A stretch of DNA of 49,837 nucleotides from Anaerolineae bacterium (GCA_003130845.1 QEXW01000078.1:1-49837), one strand, 5' to 3'; counted from the stretch's first letter, positions 17,047 to 25,138 are shown. Notes: a model not told the origin generated them from the sequence alone. Made by a program: numbers and translations.

Positions 17047-17289
17047 TTACGAGTATTGAATTTCTGGCAGCATATCTTTGAGCAAGTGCTCTAGGGCCAT
17101 TGTATGGGCGCAGCGCTGGTTTGCAATAAAAAATTCGCAGTCACAGTTAAATTTGCCGTTTTCGAACGAGACGTGATGGTTGTTGTTATCGCCGCGAAAG
17201 GTGACTTCAAATTTGTGAAATGTGAACCTTTGGCGTTCTTCTGCATAGCGTTTGGCTTTTTCAATTTTTCCGATCAGACTGTAGTTCAT
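17047..17289 (-). CDS. Small SWIM zinc-finger protein
   Basis: 80 residues. The C-terminal half has the SWIM signature C-x-C-x(n)-C-x-H: CDCEFFIANQRCAHTMALEH. The upstream strand pair (FHKFEVTFRGDNNNHHVSFENGKFNC) completes the fold. SWIM domains bind zinc and mediate DNA or protein contacts; in bacteria they often accompany helicases, but here the domain stands almost alone. ATG 17289 has a good AAAGGAG ribosome site. Its own promoter (17406-17434), a 12-codon leader ORF and a terminator-like hairpin lie upstream, suggesting controlled read-through. The neighbours (L,D-transpeptidase, cyclase) do not explain its role. Domain certain, function unknown. Confidence 0.8.
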   Translation of the reverse strand: MNYSLIGKIEKAKRYAEERQRFTFHKFEVTFRGDNNNHHVSFENGKFNCDCEFFIANQRCAHTMALEHLLKDMLPEIQYS

Positions 17290-17317
17290 GGTTTGTTCTC
17301 CTTTTGGAATAGAGAAA

Positions 17318-17347
17318 TGAAAAAGGCACGCAGAAAGAGCGTGCCTT
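17318..17347 (-). terminator. Terminator-like hairpin in the SWIM-gene leader
   Basis: On the minus strand AAGGCACGC, a TCTTTCT loop and GCGTGCCTT form a 9-bp stem followed by further T. It begins at the stop codon of the leader ORF and ends about 30 bases before the SWIM ATG, the place expected for an attenuator. Confidence 0.65.
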
Positions 17348-17385
17348 CAGTCGTTCACATTCTGGATGTCGGTAAATGCAGGCAT
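17347..17385 (-). CDS. Candidate 12-codon leader peptide upstream of SWIM gene
   Basis: ATG at 17385 with AAGGTG eight bases upstream encodes MPAFTDIQNVND and stops at the foot of the terminator-like hairpin. The peptide has no run of one amino acid, so the signal it would sense is unclear; Asp/Asn codons make up a third of it. It may only be a chance frame. Confidence 0.4.
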   Translation of the reverse strand: MPAFTDIQNVND

Positions 17386-17405
17386 ATGTATTTCACCTTG
17401 CAGAG

Positions 17406-17434
17406 AGTATATGACGAATCAGGCGCGGAGTCAA
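17406..17434 (-). promoter_or_regulatory. Strong sigma-70-type promoter for the SWIM gene
   Basis: On the minus strand TTGACT (17434-17429), a 17-bp spacer and TATACT (17411-17406). This is the best-matching promoter in the left half of the window. Transcription would start near 17399, giving an approximately 110-nt leader before the SWIM ATG. Confidence 0.75.
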
Positions 17435-17595
17435 CCGCTTAACGTGTTGTTCATGATTTTTGTAATGAAATTGTGTGCTGATTTTCCTATTTGCTTCTAG
17501 CGAGAGCATTTGCACATACATTGTCTAATTTATCATAGCTGGAGAGATGCGATTTCTATGCTAAAATCTGTTCAAAGTTTTTGACCTTGCTTTGG

Positions 17596-18579
17596 ATGAT
17601 ACATGTGACCAATAAACGATTTCTTTCTCCGAACGTTCTTGCCAAGCTGCAAACTATTTACAACGAACTTGAGCAGAAGCCCACCTCCACGGGTGTTTCT
17701 TCGATGTTTGCAGTTTCTTTGAAAAGTTTTTTGGAAAAATTTGGTGAAAGTGTCGAGCTCATCCCAGGGGAAATTCTTTTTATGCAAGATGATGTAGGAG
17801 AAAATTTGTACTGGGTGGAGGCAGGTATTCTGGCCGTTGTGCAAGGGAAGTTACGCAGTCCGCACTTGCTGACGTTTCGCCGGCCAGGGCATGTGGTAGG
17901 AGAGATTGCCTTGCTCGAAAATGTGCCGCGCACGGCCACCGTGGTTGCTCTTACGAATGCACGTCTGAAGTGCTTAAACAAAGAAAGGTTCCATGAAATG
18001 TTGGCGAATGTTCCGGAAGTCGGCATCGAATTGATGCGCCTGCTGACGGAACGGGTGCGTGAAGTGAAACCAATTGACTATGGACCAGGCATGTACGACC
18101 ATCTGACCGGTGCCTATTCTCGCCAGGCGCTCGATATTCGCTTGCAGGACGAAATTGAACGTGCCAGGCGATATGATTACAAATTTTCATTGGTCTTCAT
18201 TGATTTGGATAGGTTCAAACAAATCAACGATACCTACGGCCATGCCTGCGGTGATGATGTGCTGGTTTCGTTCGTGCGCCGCTTGGTGGCTGACCTGCGC
18301 ACAACCGACCATCTCTTTCGGTATGGCGGGGATGAGTTTATCTTGATGTTGCCGGGGATTGATATGACACGCGGGCCGGTGTTGGTGCAACGCTTGGCAG
18401 ACCTGGTCAGTATGACCCCTATCTCTACCAATCCGCTTTTGTTTATCTCTTTTAGTGCTGGCATGGCTTGTTATCCAGATGACGGTGAAACCCCCGAGGC
18501 CTTGCTGGCTACTGCTGACCGCCGCTTATACCAACGAAAAGGCACTACCGGCAAATTGCGTGCCCCGACCGTCTCATGA
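17596..18579 (+). CDS. cNMP-binding domain / GGDEF diguanylate cyclase
   Basis: 327 residues from ATG 17596 (TTG 17581 is an alternative). Residues about 40-155 form a cyclic-nucleotide-binding-like domain (PGEILFMQDDVGENLYWVEAG, then GEIALLENVPRTATVVA). The C-terminal GGDEF domain has YDHLTGAYSR, FIDLDRFKQINDTYGH, the active-site G244-G-D-E-F248, and an inhibitory RxxD site (R235-T-T-D238) five residues before it. It should make c-di-GMP from two GTP with product inhibition, gated by a cyclic nucleotide or another small ligand. No membrane segment is present. A TAAAAT box (17562-17567) is a possible -10. recO starts inside its stop region (ATGA overlap), so the two are co-translated. Confidence 0.9.
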   Translation: MIHVTNKRFLSPNVLAKLQTIYNELEQKPTSTGVSSMFAVSLKSFLEKFGESVELIPGEILFMQDDVGENLYWVEAGILAVVQGKLRSPHLLTFRRPGHVVGEIALLENVPRTATVVALTNARLKCLNKERFHEMLANVPEVGIELMRLLTERVREVKPIDYGPGMYDHLTGAYSRQALDIRLQDEIERARRYDYKFSLVFIDLDRFKQINDTYGHACGDDVLVSFVRRLVADLRTTDHLFRYGGDEFILMLPGIDMTRGPVLVQRLADLVSMTPISTNPLLFISFSAGMACYPDDGETPEALLATADRRLYQRKGTTGKLRAPTVS

Positions 18580-19334
18580 ATCAACCGCGTTCTTTTCGAG
18601 CCGAAGCCGTGGTGATTCGCCACGCTGATTGGGGCGAGTCTGATCGTGTTCTGACACTCTTTACACGTGAGCGGGGCAAGTTGCGTGCCTTGGCCAAAGG
18701 CGCACGTAAGGTGCTCTCTCGTAAGGCCGGGCACTTGGAGCCTTTTACGCACATCACGGTTCAATTGGCGCGTGGGCGTGATTTGCCGATTGTGGAACAG
18801 GTCGAGACGCTGAATGCGTATCTGCCAATTCGAGATGATTTGGTGAAGGTCGGTTACGCCGCCTATACATTGGAATTGCTAGACCGTTTTACCTACGACG
18901 AAGAAGGGCATCCTGCGGCTGTTTTTCGACTGTTACTCGAAACGCTGGCGCGCATTGCCACCGAACCAGATGGCTGGCTGCCGGTGCGTTACTATGAAAT
19001 GCGATTGCTCGATTTTCTTGGCTTTCGCCCTAAATTGTTCGAATGTGCCAATTGCGGACGGCCAATTGAGCCGTGCGCTCAATACTTTTCGCCCTCTTCG
19101 GGTGGGGTGATTTGCCCCAAATGTGGGATTGGCTTGCCGGGCTTATGGAACGTGAGTGTGGAGACGCTCAAGTATTTGCGACATTTTCAGCGCAGCACGT
19201 ATGCTGAAGCAACGCGAGCGCGTCCCGATGCCGAAAGCCGTAAACAGGTTGAAACGCTGATGCAGGGCTATTTTACTTATCTACTCGAACGGGAATTGAA
19301 CACGCCGGGGTTTTTGAAGCGGGTTCGGCCTTAA
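18576..19334 (+). CDS. recO: DNA repair protein RecO
   Basis: 252 residues. The N-terminal OB-fold begins SFRAEAVVIRHADWGESDRVLTLFTRERGKLRALAKGARK (seen in part), matching the RecO start pattern of conversion to a short-patch basic surface. A C4 zinc site (CANCGRPI and CPKCGIG) lies in the C-terminal helical domain. RecO works with RecR and RecF to load RecA on SSB-coated gaps. The ATG overlaps the cyclase stop by four bases. The 3' end overlaps the convergent RNA methyltransferase gene by four bases (19331-19334), so no terminator fits between them. Confidence 0.93.
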   Translation: MNQPRSFRAEAVVIRHADWGESDRVLTLFTRERGKLRALAKGARKVLSRKAGHLEPFTHITVQLARGRDLPIVEQVETLNAYLPIRDDLVKVGYAAYTLELLDRFTYDEEGHPAAVFRLLLETLARIATEPDGWLPVRYYEMRLLDFLGFRPKLFECANCGRPIEPCAQYFSPSSGGVICPKCGIGLPGLWNVSVETLKYLRHFQRSTYAEATRARPDAESRKQVETLMQGYFTYLLERELNTPGFLKRVRP

Positions 19335-20116
19335 TTCTTCAGTCCATACAAAAAAATTCCTGCTGCTACAGCCAGGTTGAGAGAAGATGCTCGCCCGCGC
19401 ATCGGCAGGGAGAGTACATCGTCACAGATGGCCATCTGTTCGGCACTCAACCCCTTTTGTTCTGAGCCAAGCAAAAGCACGGTGGGGCGTTCGTCCATGC
19501 AGAATGCCGTTAGGGAGCAAGTGGCATGTGCCGAGGTGCCGACAAGGCGGAAATTTCCTTTTTTGGCCCAAACCTTGAACGCCTCGAAACTGGTTTGCAC
19601 AAACGGTTTCCAGAACATCGTGCCCATGCTGGCGCGCACGCAGGCTGGTTGAAATGGGTCAGCACCCCCTTCGAGCAAAAACAGCCCATCGGCGCCGGCT
19701 GCATCAATGGTGCGGAAAATCGAACCGACATTGCCTGGGTCTTGAGGAGAGACCAGGGCGACCGCCAGTTGAAAAGATGGAAACGTGCTAAGCGAAAAAT
19801 GCTTTTGATGTACGAGCGCAGCAATCCCCTGGGGGTTTTCTTTTTCGGAAAAGGACTCGAAGGCCGTCTGGCTGATGGGTACACAGCGGATGTTTTGAGA
19901 GGCGAGCTTTTCGACCAATTCCCGGCCAAACCCACTCCGCAGGCGTTCTGGGCAATAGAGCAACGTTTCGATGTGCCAGCCGGCTTCGGCGGCCTCGCCA
20001 ACGTGCAAAATTCCCTCCACCAAAAACAGCCCGCTTTCCTGTCGGGCTTTTTTTTGCCGTAGAGCGCGGGCTTGTTTGATGAGAGGGTTGGATGGGCTGG
20101 TAATCAAGTCTTGCAT
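19331..20116 (-). CDS. SpoU/TrmH-family RNA 2'-O-methyltransferase
   Basis: 261 residues from ATG 20116 (MQDLITSPSNPLIKQARAL, the typical substrate-binding domain start); the 20 extra residues reaching 20176 lie in the upstream gene. The SPOUT knot domain has its three motifs: NVGSIFRTIDAAGADG (motif 1), VLLLGSEQKGLSAEQ (motif 2) and LPMRGRASSLNLAVAAGIFLYG (motif 3). Such enzymes transfer a methyl group from AdoMet to ribose 2'-OH in rRNA or tRNA; this two-domain type is close to TsnR/RlmB-like rRNA enzymes. The target base is not predictable. The upstream cupredoxin gene ends two bases before its ATG, so the two may be co-transcribed. Confidence 0.88.
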   Translation of the reverse strand: MQDLITSPSNPLIKQARALRQKKARQESGLFLVEGILHVGEAAEAGWHIETLLYCPERLRSGFGRELVEKLASQNIRCVPISQTAFESFSEKENPQGIAALVHQKHFSLSTFPSFQLAVALVSPQDPGNVGSIFRTIDAAGADGLFLLEGGADPFQPACVRASMGTMFWKPFVQTSFEAFKVWAKKGNFRLVGTSAHATCSLTAFCMDERPTVLLLGSEQKGLSAEQMAICDDVLSLPMRGRASSLNLAVAAGIFLYGLKN

Positions 20117-20118
20117 TG

Positions 20119-20517
20119 TCACTTTACAATCAATTTGCCTTTCATGCCAGCCGCCAGGTGACCGGGAATGCTGCAAATCACCTGGTACTCGCCTGCTTCG
20201 GCGATGGTGAATTTGAAACTCCCTGATTGGCCAGGCGCAAGCCGCGCTTCGAATAAGATGTCAGCCTGCTGGGTTGCGTGGTCAAAACTGTCCTGTGCGC
20301 TGCTCCCTTTTTTGAGAATCACGAAATCATGCTCGATAGCGCCCTTGTTGACCAATTCTAGCGTGATTTCTTGCCCCGCCGGAATGCTCAAGTCGCTTGG
20401 TTCAAACATAAATTCAACCATGTCCACCTTCAGGTTGGTGCTGGTTTGCCCACTGTTACAGGCTACCAGCAACACAGCCAGTAGAAGTAAAACGACAGGA
20501 TATGTGTGTTTCATCAT
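20119..20517 (-). CDS. Cupredoxin-like blue-copper lipoprotein
   Basis: 132 residues with a lipoprotein signal (LLLAVLLVAC; lipid-modified C20). The mature part is a plastocyanin/azurin-like fold: H63 in IEHDF, then C115-x4-H120-x4-M125 in CSIPGHLAAGMKG, the classic type-1 copper ligand set. It should be an electron carrier or a copper-binding protein on the outer face of the membrane. It starts a minus-strand run ending with the RNA methyltransferase. The gene before it (20549-21172) is a membrane protein with a 31-bp gap between them. Anaerobic Chloroflexota usually have few cupredoxins, so it hints at some respiratory or copper-handling capacity. Confidence 0.88.
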   Translation of the reverse strand: MMKHTYPVVLLLLAVLLVACNSGQTSTNLKVDMVEFMFEPSDLSIPAGQEITLELVNKGAIEHDFVILKKGSSAQDSFDHATQQADILFEARLAPGQSGSFKFTIAEAGEYQVICSIPGHLAAGMKGKLIVK

Positions 20518-20548
20518 TCTCTCGATTCTTTAGGTCGGCACAAAGTCA

Positions 20549-21172
20549 CTAAAACAGGAAGGGGATAAATAGTTTGCTCTTCTTTTTGTATTCGCTAAAT
20601 TCTGGGTAACGCGAGAGCGATTTGTCCTTTTTGCGCATAAAGCCCAGCCAAAAACCGAAGACGAAAACTGCCAGAATCACCAGCGGCAGCCAATGCATGG
20701 ACAGCAGCGCAAAGCTTAGGTAAATCAGCAATTCACCAAAATAGTTGATGTTACGCGAGTGGGCAAACATTCCATCGGTAATCAGGTGACCCGCATGGTA
20801 CTTCAATTGGATATACTTTTGCATGTCAGATGTGAAATGGAAGAACACACCAAAAATGTTCATGCTAATCGTCAGACCAATCAGCCAGGCGGGGGCGTTC
20901 ACGTTTTGCCAGGTAATGAGAAAAGGGGAAACCCAGTACGCGCTCAACCCGCCGAGAATGAGCAAGGCATAGGCTGGGCCTTTGTCAATTTCCCACTGTT
21001 TATCAGGGAAAATACGGCTCTTTAGAACCCATAAGATGCCGTAGGTGCCATGCAGAGCCAGGTACGTCCAGGCAGTGATGTTTTCCCAACGTCCGAACCA
21101 GGCGATCATCGCTAAAATAGCCAGGAAGGTTATGCCTTTGTGAGAGTCGATGAAGTATTTTTGCTTGAACAT
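20549..21172 (-). CDS. DUF1295/isoprenylcysteine methyltransferase-like membrane protein
   Basis: 207 residues from ATG 21172 (CAGGAAA ribosome site); the frame opens at 21205 inside the upstream SDR gene. Five or six hydrophobic helices are followed by the family segment HSRNINYFGELLIYLSFALL and a basic C-terminus (FMRKKDKSLSRYPEFSEYKKK). This fits the steroid 5-alpha-reductase C-terminal/DUF1295/ICMT superfamily, whose members reduce or methylate lipid-like substrates using NADPH or AdoMet. It follows the SDR by five bases, suggesting a shared lipid-modifying role. The exact reaction is unknown. Confidence 0.75.
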   Translation of the reverse strand: MFKQKYFIDSHKGITFLAILAMIAWFGRWENITAWTYLALHGTYGILWVLKSRIFPDKQWEIDKGPAYALLILGGLSAYWVSPFLITWQNVNAPAWLIGLTISMNIFGVFFHFTSDMQKYIQLKYHAGHLITDGMFAHSRNINYFGELLIYLSFALLSMHWLPLVILAVFVFGFWLGFMRKKDKSLSRYPEFSEYKKKSKLFIPFLF

Positions 21173-21177
21173 GGTGT

Positions 21178-22032
21178 TTATTTCCTGTGGGGTTGATATG
21201 TCCATTGGCGAGCGCCGTAGTCTTTTTGGGCTGGCCCGCCCAGGTTAACGAGTTTGCTCAAGACACCCGGGGCGATGGCAAACATGAGATACATCCACGG
21301 TAGATAGCCGGGCATGTCTAGGCTCGTTTGTCCGGTGCGCAACACGCGCAGAATGCCTGTGGCCACTTGGGGTGGGGTGAGCGCCGGCATCAGGTCGCCT
21401 AGGCGTGGCATGCGCGTCGAAGAAACTTGCTTGCGGAAGAAGTCGGTGCCTTCCACCAACCCCAAGCGCACGGTTGTCAAGCGCACACCGCTCCCTTGCA
21501 ATTCAAGCGCCAAGGTTTGGCCAAAACCATCCATAGCGGCCTTAACCGCACCATAAGCAGCATTTCCTTTGACGATAAACAGCCGCCCTGCCGAAGAACA
21601 CATGTTGATGATGTGACCCTGCCGGGCTTGTAGCATGAAAGGCAATGCGGTTTTGATGGTGTAGAGCATACCATAATAACCGACGGCCATCATCTGCTCC
21701 ATCTCTTCGATGGACATTTCCGTCACCGGCGCCCAGCGCACAAAAGCAGCATTATTCACCAGCACATCCAGCCGACTTGTGGCCTGGTAAACCGCAGAAA
21801 TCCAACCCTCAACCTGCGCGCGTTCGGCAACATCGCATGTGTGAAAGTGAATTTTCTCCTTCAGCGGGCTGTTGTTCAGCTCGTTTTTGGCTCTGGCAAT
21901 GTTTTCTTGGCTGATGTCACAAACGTATACCTCGCCCCCTGCATCGGCCAATGCTTGGGCAATCGCCCAACCGATTCCTTCGGCCCCACCTGTGACTAAA
22001 CAGGTTTTTCCGTGTAGAAACTGTGTATTCAT
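21178..22032 (-). CDS. SDR family oxidoreductase (lipid-type)
   Basis: 284 residues from ATG 22032 (GAGGA seven bases upstream). The cofactor turn TGGAEGIGWAIA, the NNAAF variant of the NNAG motif, a serine (NMCSSAG) and the YGAVK active site are present. Past the catalytic core it carries about 50 extra residues including a hydrophobic YLPWMYLMFAIAPGVL helix, like SDRs that act on membrane lipids (for example DHRS7/sphingolipid or retinol types). Together with the next gene, a 5-alpha-reductase/ICMT-like membrane protein, it suggests a small lipid-modification operon. Substrate unknown. Its promoter shares a 70-bp divergent region with the gene at 22151. Confidence 0.83.
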   Translation of the reverse strand: MNTQFLHGKTCLVTGGAEGIGWAIAQALADAGGEVYVCDISQENIARAKNELNNSPLKEKIHFHTCDVAERAQVEGWISAVYQATSRLDVLVNNAAFVRWAPVTEMSIEEMEQMMAVGYYGMLYTIKTALPFMLQARQGHIINMCSSAGRLFIVKGNAAYGAVKAAMDGFGQTLALELQGSGVRLTTVRLGLVEGTDFFRKQVSSTRMPRLGDLMPALTPPQVATGILRVLRTGQTSLDMPGYLPWMYLMFAIAPGVLSKLVNLGGPAQKDYGARQWTYQPHRK

Positions 22033-22105
22033 GGGGTATCCTCGTGTATTAAGATGACCGTCCCAAAGGAAGTAGCACAATCTGTGTCGCCTTTGGGACG
22101 TTTCT

Positions 22106-22134
22106 CTGTATAATACAGCGACTGAATTATACAG
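22106..22134. promoter_or_regulatory. Divergent promoter with paired palindromes
   Basis: CTGTATAATACAG (22106-22118, a perfect palindrome around a central A) and CTGAATTATACAG (22122-22134) are 11/13 identical and start 16 bases apart. The first contains TATAAT on the plus strand, the second TATAAT on the minus strand. They may be overlapping -10 boxes of divergent promoters, repressor sites, or both. Confidence 0.5.
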
Positions 22135-22150
22135 GCAAACGCTGGATTTT

Positions 22151-22813
22151 ATGCAACAACGTCCTGTGATTTCCCTCTCCGTGTTGTTCTGGCTGCCGAT
22201 TGGGTTGCTGTTACGTATGTCACCCTGGTCGGCTATCGGCTTGATTTTTGCGATAAGCGTGTTATGCTGGTCGCTTTACTACTCGCTCAATTCTGATTTT
22301 TTTGGATTGGCTGCGCCACCGTTTTCTAAAATCACCTTCTCGGCCGATTACAGGCAAGTGACCATGCCCGATGGCCACGTTTGGCGCATCATCTACGAAA
22401 AAGATACCTTTTCCGTGTTTACCGGTGTGGCGCGTGAAGTGATTCACTGGCGTGATGAACAGCAATTTCCTTTTGCTACCCATGATATTCTCGTCACCAA
22501 CGGTGAATATTCCTCGCCTACGCAGGTTACCGCCCGTGTTCAGAACCATGCAGTGTACTACGAATGGTACACCGATAGACTGCCCCAGGGTACTATTAAC
22601 CTTCTACACATCATCCCATTGGATGAGGAAATTTATCGGCAATTGCTTCAGATTCGTCGCTGGAATGTTGTGACCATCAAAGGCCGTGAAATTTTGCGGA
22701 TTGAAAATTTCAACCCGCTCGGAACGCCGGTGGTGTACTTTCAGGATGCGGGCTGTAACACCATCTTGGTCACCGCGGTCACAATCCTGGCCCAAGGCAC
22801 GCCCATTCCCTAA
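22151..22813 (+). CDS. Hypothetical membrane-anchored protein
   Basis: I do not recognise a family. The protein has 220 residues, with two closely spaced hydrophobic segments at the N-terminus (about 8-22 and 27-46), then a soluble, beta-rich domain of about 170 residues without conserved-looking cysteines. The topology suggests a hairpin anchor with the domain on one side of the membrane. It is the first gene of a plus-strand set (spacing 26 bp to the spermidine-synthase-like gene, then 14 bp to a DUF1461 gene), so it probably works with them at the membrane. Translation starts at ATG 22151; a plausible start of transcription lies near 22121. Confidence 0.65.
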   Translation: MQQRPVISLSVLFWLPIGLLLRMSPWSAIGLIFAISVLCWSLYYSLNSDFFGLAAPPFSKITFSADYRQVTMPDGHVWRIIYEKDTFSVFTGVAREVIHWRDEQQFPFATHDILVTNGEYSSPTQVTARVQNHAVYYEWYTDRLPQGTINLLHIIPLDEEIYRQLLQIRRWNVVTIKGREILRIENFNPLGTPVVYFQDAGCNTILVTAVTILAQGTPIP

Positions 22814-22839
22814 ATTTAATCTAACTGAAAGAAACTGCT

Positions 22840-24390
22840 ATGCGTCGTTTTCTCTACCTTACCGTTTTTTTCTCTGGCATGACCACACTGGCCGCTGAGT
22901 TCGGTGCCTCGCGCTTGCTTCAAACCATCTATGGCTCTAGTAATTTGGTGTGGGCGAGTGTCATTGGGCTGATTCTGGTTTATTTTGCGGCAGGGTATCA
23001 GCTGGGCGGTCGTTGGGCAGACCGTTCACCGCATGCGCAGACGCTGTTTACCATCCTGGCACTAGGGGCGTTTGCCCTTGGTGTTGTGCCATTTATCGCA
23101 CAGCCGGTCTTGCGTGGGGCAGCGTTGGCCTTTGATAGCCTTCAGCTAGATGCCGCTTTTGGCGCGTTTGCGGCCACGCTGATTTTGTTTAGCCTCCCCA
23201 TTACCTTATTGGCAGTTACCTCCCCTTTTGTCATTCGCTTGTTGGTGGATGACCCAAACCGTGCCGGAAATGTGGCGGGGGATGTCTACGCCCTCTCAAC
23301 CCTGGGGTCGGTGATAGGGGCTTTTCTGCCCACCCTGGTCTTGTTTCCGCTCATCGGGGTGACGCTTTCCTTCTTGCTTTTTAGCAGCTTAATGCTTCTC
23401 ATCGCATTCATTGGCTTGTGGCGGGCCTCTGGCATCAAGGCAGTGCTGCCTTTCTTGCTCATGCCGTTGTTTCTCACCGTTTTGGCCGTTCTGAATGATT
23501 ACCGCATCAAATCTACGCCCGGACAAATTTACGAAACCGAATCAGCCTACAACTACATCGAGGTATTGGAAGTGAACGGCACGCGGTATTTGCGCTTGAA
23601 CGAAGGCCAAGGTGTGCATTCACAATATCATCCGACCGAATTATTCTACGGCGGGCCTTGGGAGCAATTTTCGGTAGGCCCCTTGTTTAACAATCCCCCT
23701 TTTAGTCTCAAGCAAGTCGAGCGTATCGCCATCATCGGTTTGGCCGCAGGCACGGCCGCCCGGCAAGCGACCGCTATCTACGGGCCGATACCGATTGATG
23801 GTTGGGAAATTGACCCCAAAATCATCGAGGTTGGGCGAGAGTACTTCGGCATGACCCTCCCCAACCTAAATGCCTACGCTGCTGATGGCCGCTGGGGTTT
23901 GGAGCATAGCCTTTACCTTTACGATATTATCATCGTAGATGCCTATCGCCCACCGTACATTCCTCCACATCTCACCACGCAGGAATTTTTTGCTATTTGC
24001 GCCGAACGCCTAACACAAGATGGCGTGTTGGCGATTAACATTGGACGTGCCCCCAACGACCGGCGGTTGATTAACGACTTAGCAGCCACCATTCGCACTG
24101 TGTTACCCTCTACCCATGTGATGGACCTGCCTTACACCTTTAACTCGGTGTTATTTGCCACCAAACAGCCGACCTCGCCGGATAACTTAGCCTTTAATCT
24201 GGCTGCTTTGCACCGCGACCCGAGTACCCCGGCTTTGCTTCTTTCGGCGGCTGCTGTGACGTATACCGCTCTGCAACCTGCCCCCTCTGGTGGCATCGTC
24301 TATACCGATGACCGTTCTCCCATTGAATGGGTGACCAATAGCCTGGTGCTGAACTTCATCCTGACGGGTGGGGTAGATGAACTAAAGTAA
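22840..24390 (+). CDS. Membrane-fused spermidine-synthase-like protein
   Basis: 516 residues. The N-terminal 210 residues are seven or so hydrophobic helices of the type found in 'fused MFS/spermidine synthase' proteins (SGMTTLAAEFGASRLL, then GLILVYFAAGYQLGGRWADR). The C-terminal half is an aminopropyltransferase-like Rossmann domain: IAIIGLAAGTAARQATAIYG for the cofactor loop, IDGWEIDPKIIEVGREYF for the acidic strand end, and DIIIVDAYRPPYIPPHLTTQEFF for the active-site region. The usual GGGDG loop is altered to GLAAG, so polyamine synthesis is doubtful; a role in a membrane-linked methyl- or aminopropyl transfer is possible. SpeE-type gate residues were not checked. Confidence 0.8.
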   Translation: MRRFLYLTVFFSGMTTLAAEFGASRLLQTIYGSSNLVWASVIGLILVYFAAGYQLGGRWADRSPHAQTLFTILALGAFALGVVPFIAQPVLRGAALAFDSLQLDAAFGAFAATLILFSLPITLLAVTSPFVIRLLVDDPNRAGNVAGDVYALSTLGSVIGAFLPTLVLFPLIGVTLSFLLFSSLMLLIAFIGLWRASGIKAVLPFLLMPLFLTVLAVLNDYRIKSTPGQIYETESAYNYIEVLEVNGTRYLRLNEGQGVHSQYHPTELFYGGPWEQFSVGPLFNNPPFSLKQVERIAIIGLAAGTAARQATAIYGPIPIDGWEIDPKIIEVGREYFGMTLPNLNAYAADGRWGLEHSLYLYDIIIVDAYRPPYIPPHLTTQEFFAICAERLTQDGVLAINIGRAPNDRRLINDLAATIRTVLPSTHVMDLPYTFNSVLFATKQPTSPDNLAFNLAALHRDPSTPALLLSAAAVTYTALQPAPSGGIVYTDDRSPIEWVTNSLVLNFILTGGVDELK

Positions 24391-24404
24391 AAATGGAGTG
24401 ACCC

Positions 24405-25052
24405 ATGCCTTCCCGAATCATTACTTGGTTGACGACCCTTTTAATGCCCTTTGCGCTCATCATGCTTGGAGTGCGGCTCTTGATGACGCCTCTCTTCCCA
24501 GAGATTGAATATCGCATGCCGGGGTTTCCTGCCGACCCCTATGGCTTCACACTCGAAGACCGTTTACGCTGGGCCAAGCCTTCGATTGAGTACTTACTTA
24601 ATGATGCTGACTTGTCCTATTTGGCCGAGCTGCGCTTTGAAGATGGTACACCCATTTATAACGAGCGTGAACTCAGCCATATGCTTGATGTCAAGAACGT
24701 GGTACAACGGCTCTTGCAAATTTGGTACATCCACCTGGTGCTTTTGGCGCTTTTGGCGCTCGGGTCTTGGCGCCTTGGGCAAATGCCAGCGTTTCGCTCT
24801 GGTCTGCGTTGGGGCGGGCTGTTGACGGTTGGCTTACTGCTAGCGCTGGGGGCCTTTGCGGCGGTTTCGTTTTGGCAATTTTTTGCATGGTTTCACAGTT
24901 TGTTTTTTGAAGGTGATACGTGGATTTTTCGTTTTGAAGACACTCTGATTCGTCTTTTCCCCCTGCGCTTCTGGCAAGATACAGTTCTTTACATTGTGGG
25001 CTTTGCTATTCTTGCCGGTTTGGCGTTAGGGTGGGGTTTTCGTAAACGTTGA
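24405..25052 (+). CDS. DUF1461 integral membrane protein
   Basis: 215 residues with four or five transmembrane helices. The family pattern is clear: ERELSHMLDVKNVVQRLLQIWYIH (in part) before helix 2, and FHSLFFEGDTWIFRFEDTLIRLFPLRFWQD in the external loop (FFEGDTWIF and DTLIRLFP are the hallmark pieces). DUF1461 proteins (TIGR01906 type) are common in Firmicutes and Chloroflexota and have no known function. The gene is the last of three in a plus-strand operon and follows the spermidine-synthase-like gene by 14 bases. No signal peptide cleavage site is visible. Confidence 0.82.
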   Translation: MPSRIITWLTTLLMPFALIMLGVRLLMTPLFPEIEYRMPGFPADPYGFTLEDRLRWAKPSIEYLLNDADLSYLAELRFEDGTPIYNERELSHMLDVKNVVQRLLQIWYIHLVLLALLALGSWRLGQMPAFRSGLRWGGLLTVGLLLALGAFAAVSFWQFFAWFHSLFFEGDTWIFRFEDTLIRLFPLRFWQDTVLYIVGFAILAGLALGWGFRKR

Positions 25053-25112
25053 AAAAATTGCGACAGAATTTCTCTCGTCACTCCTGCTGCCCAAACGTGT
25101 TCTATCCTCGTG

Positions 25113-25118
25113 TATAAT
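25113..25118 (+). promoter_or_regulatory. -10 box (TATAAT) of the fabG operon
   Basis: A perfect TATAAT lies 20 bases before the fabG ATG, with CAGGAG as a ribosome site between. No convincing -35 at 16-18 bp is visible. Confidence 0.5.
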
Positions 25119-25138
25119 TCCCCTACAGGAGCAGAGCA

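Noticed and set aside
22840-24390. True spermidine synthase
   Set aside because: The cofactor loop GGGDG is GLAAG here and the N-terminal half is a membrane domain, so only 'spermidine-synthase-like' is supported.
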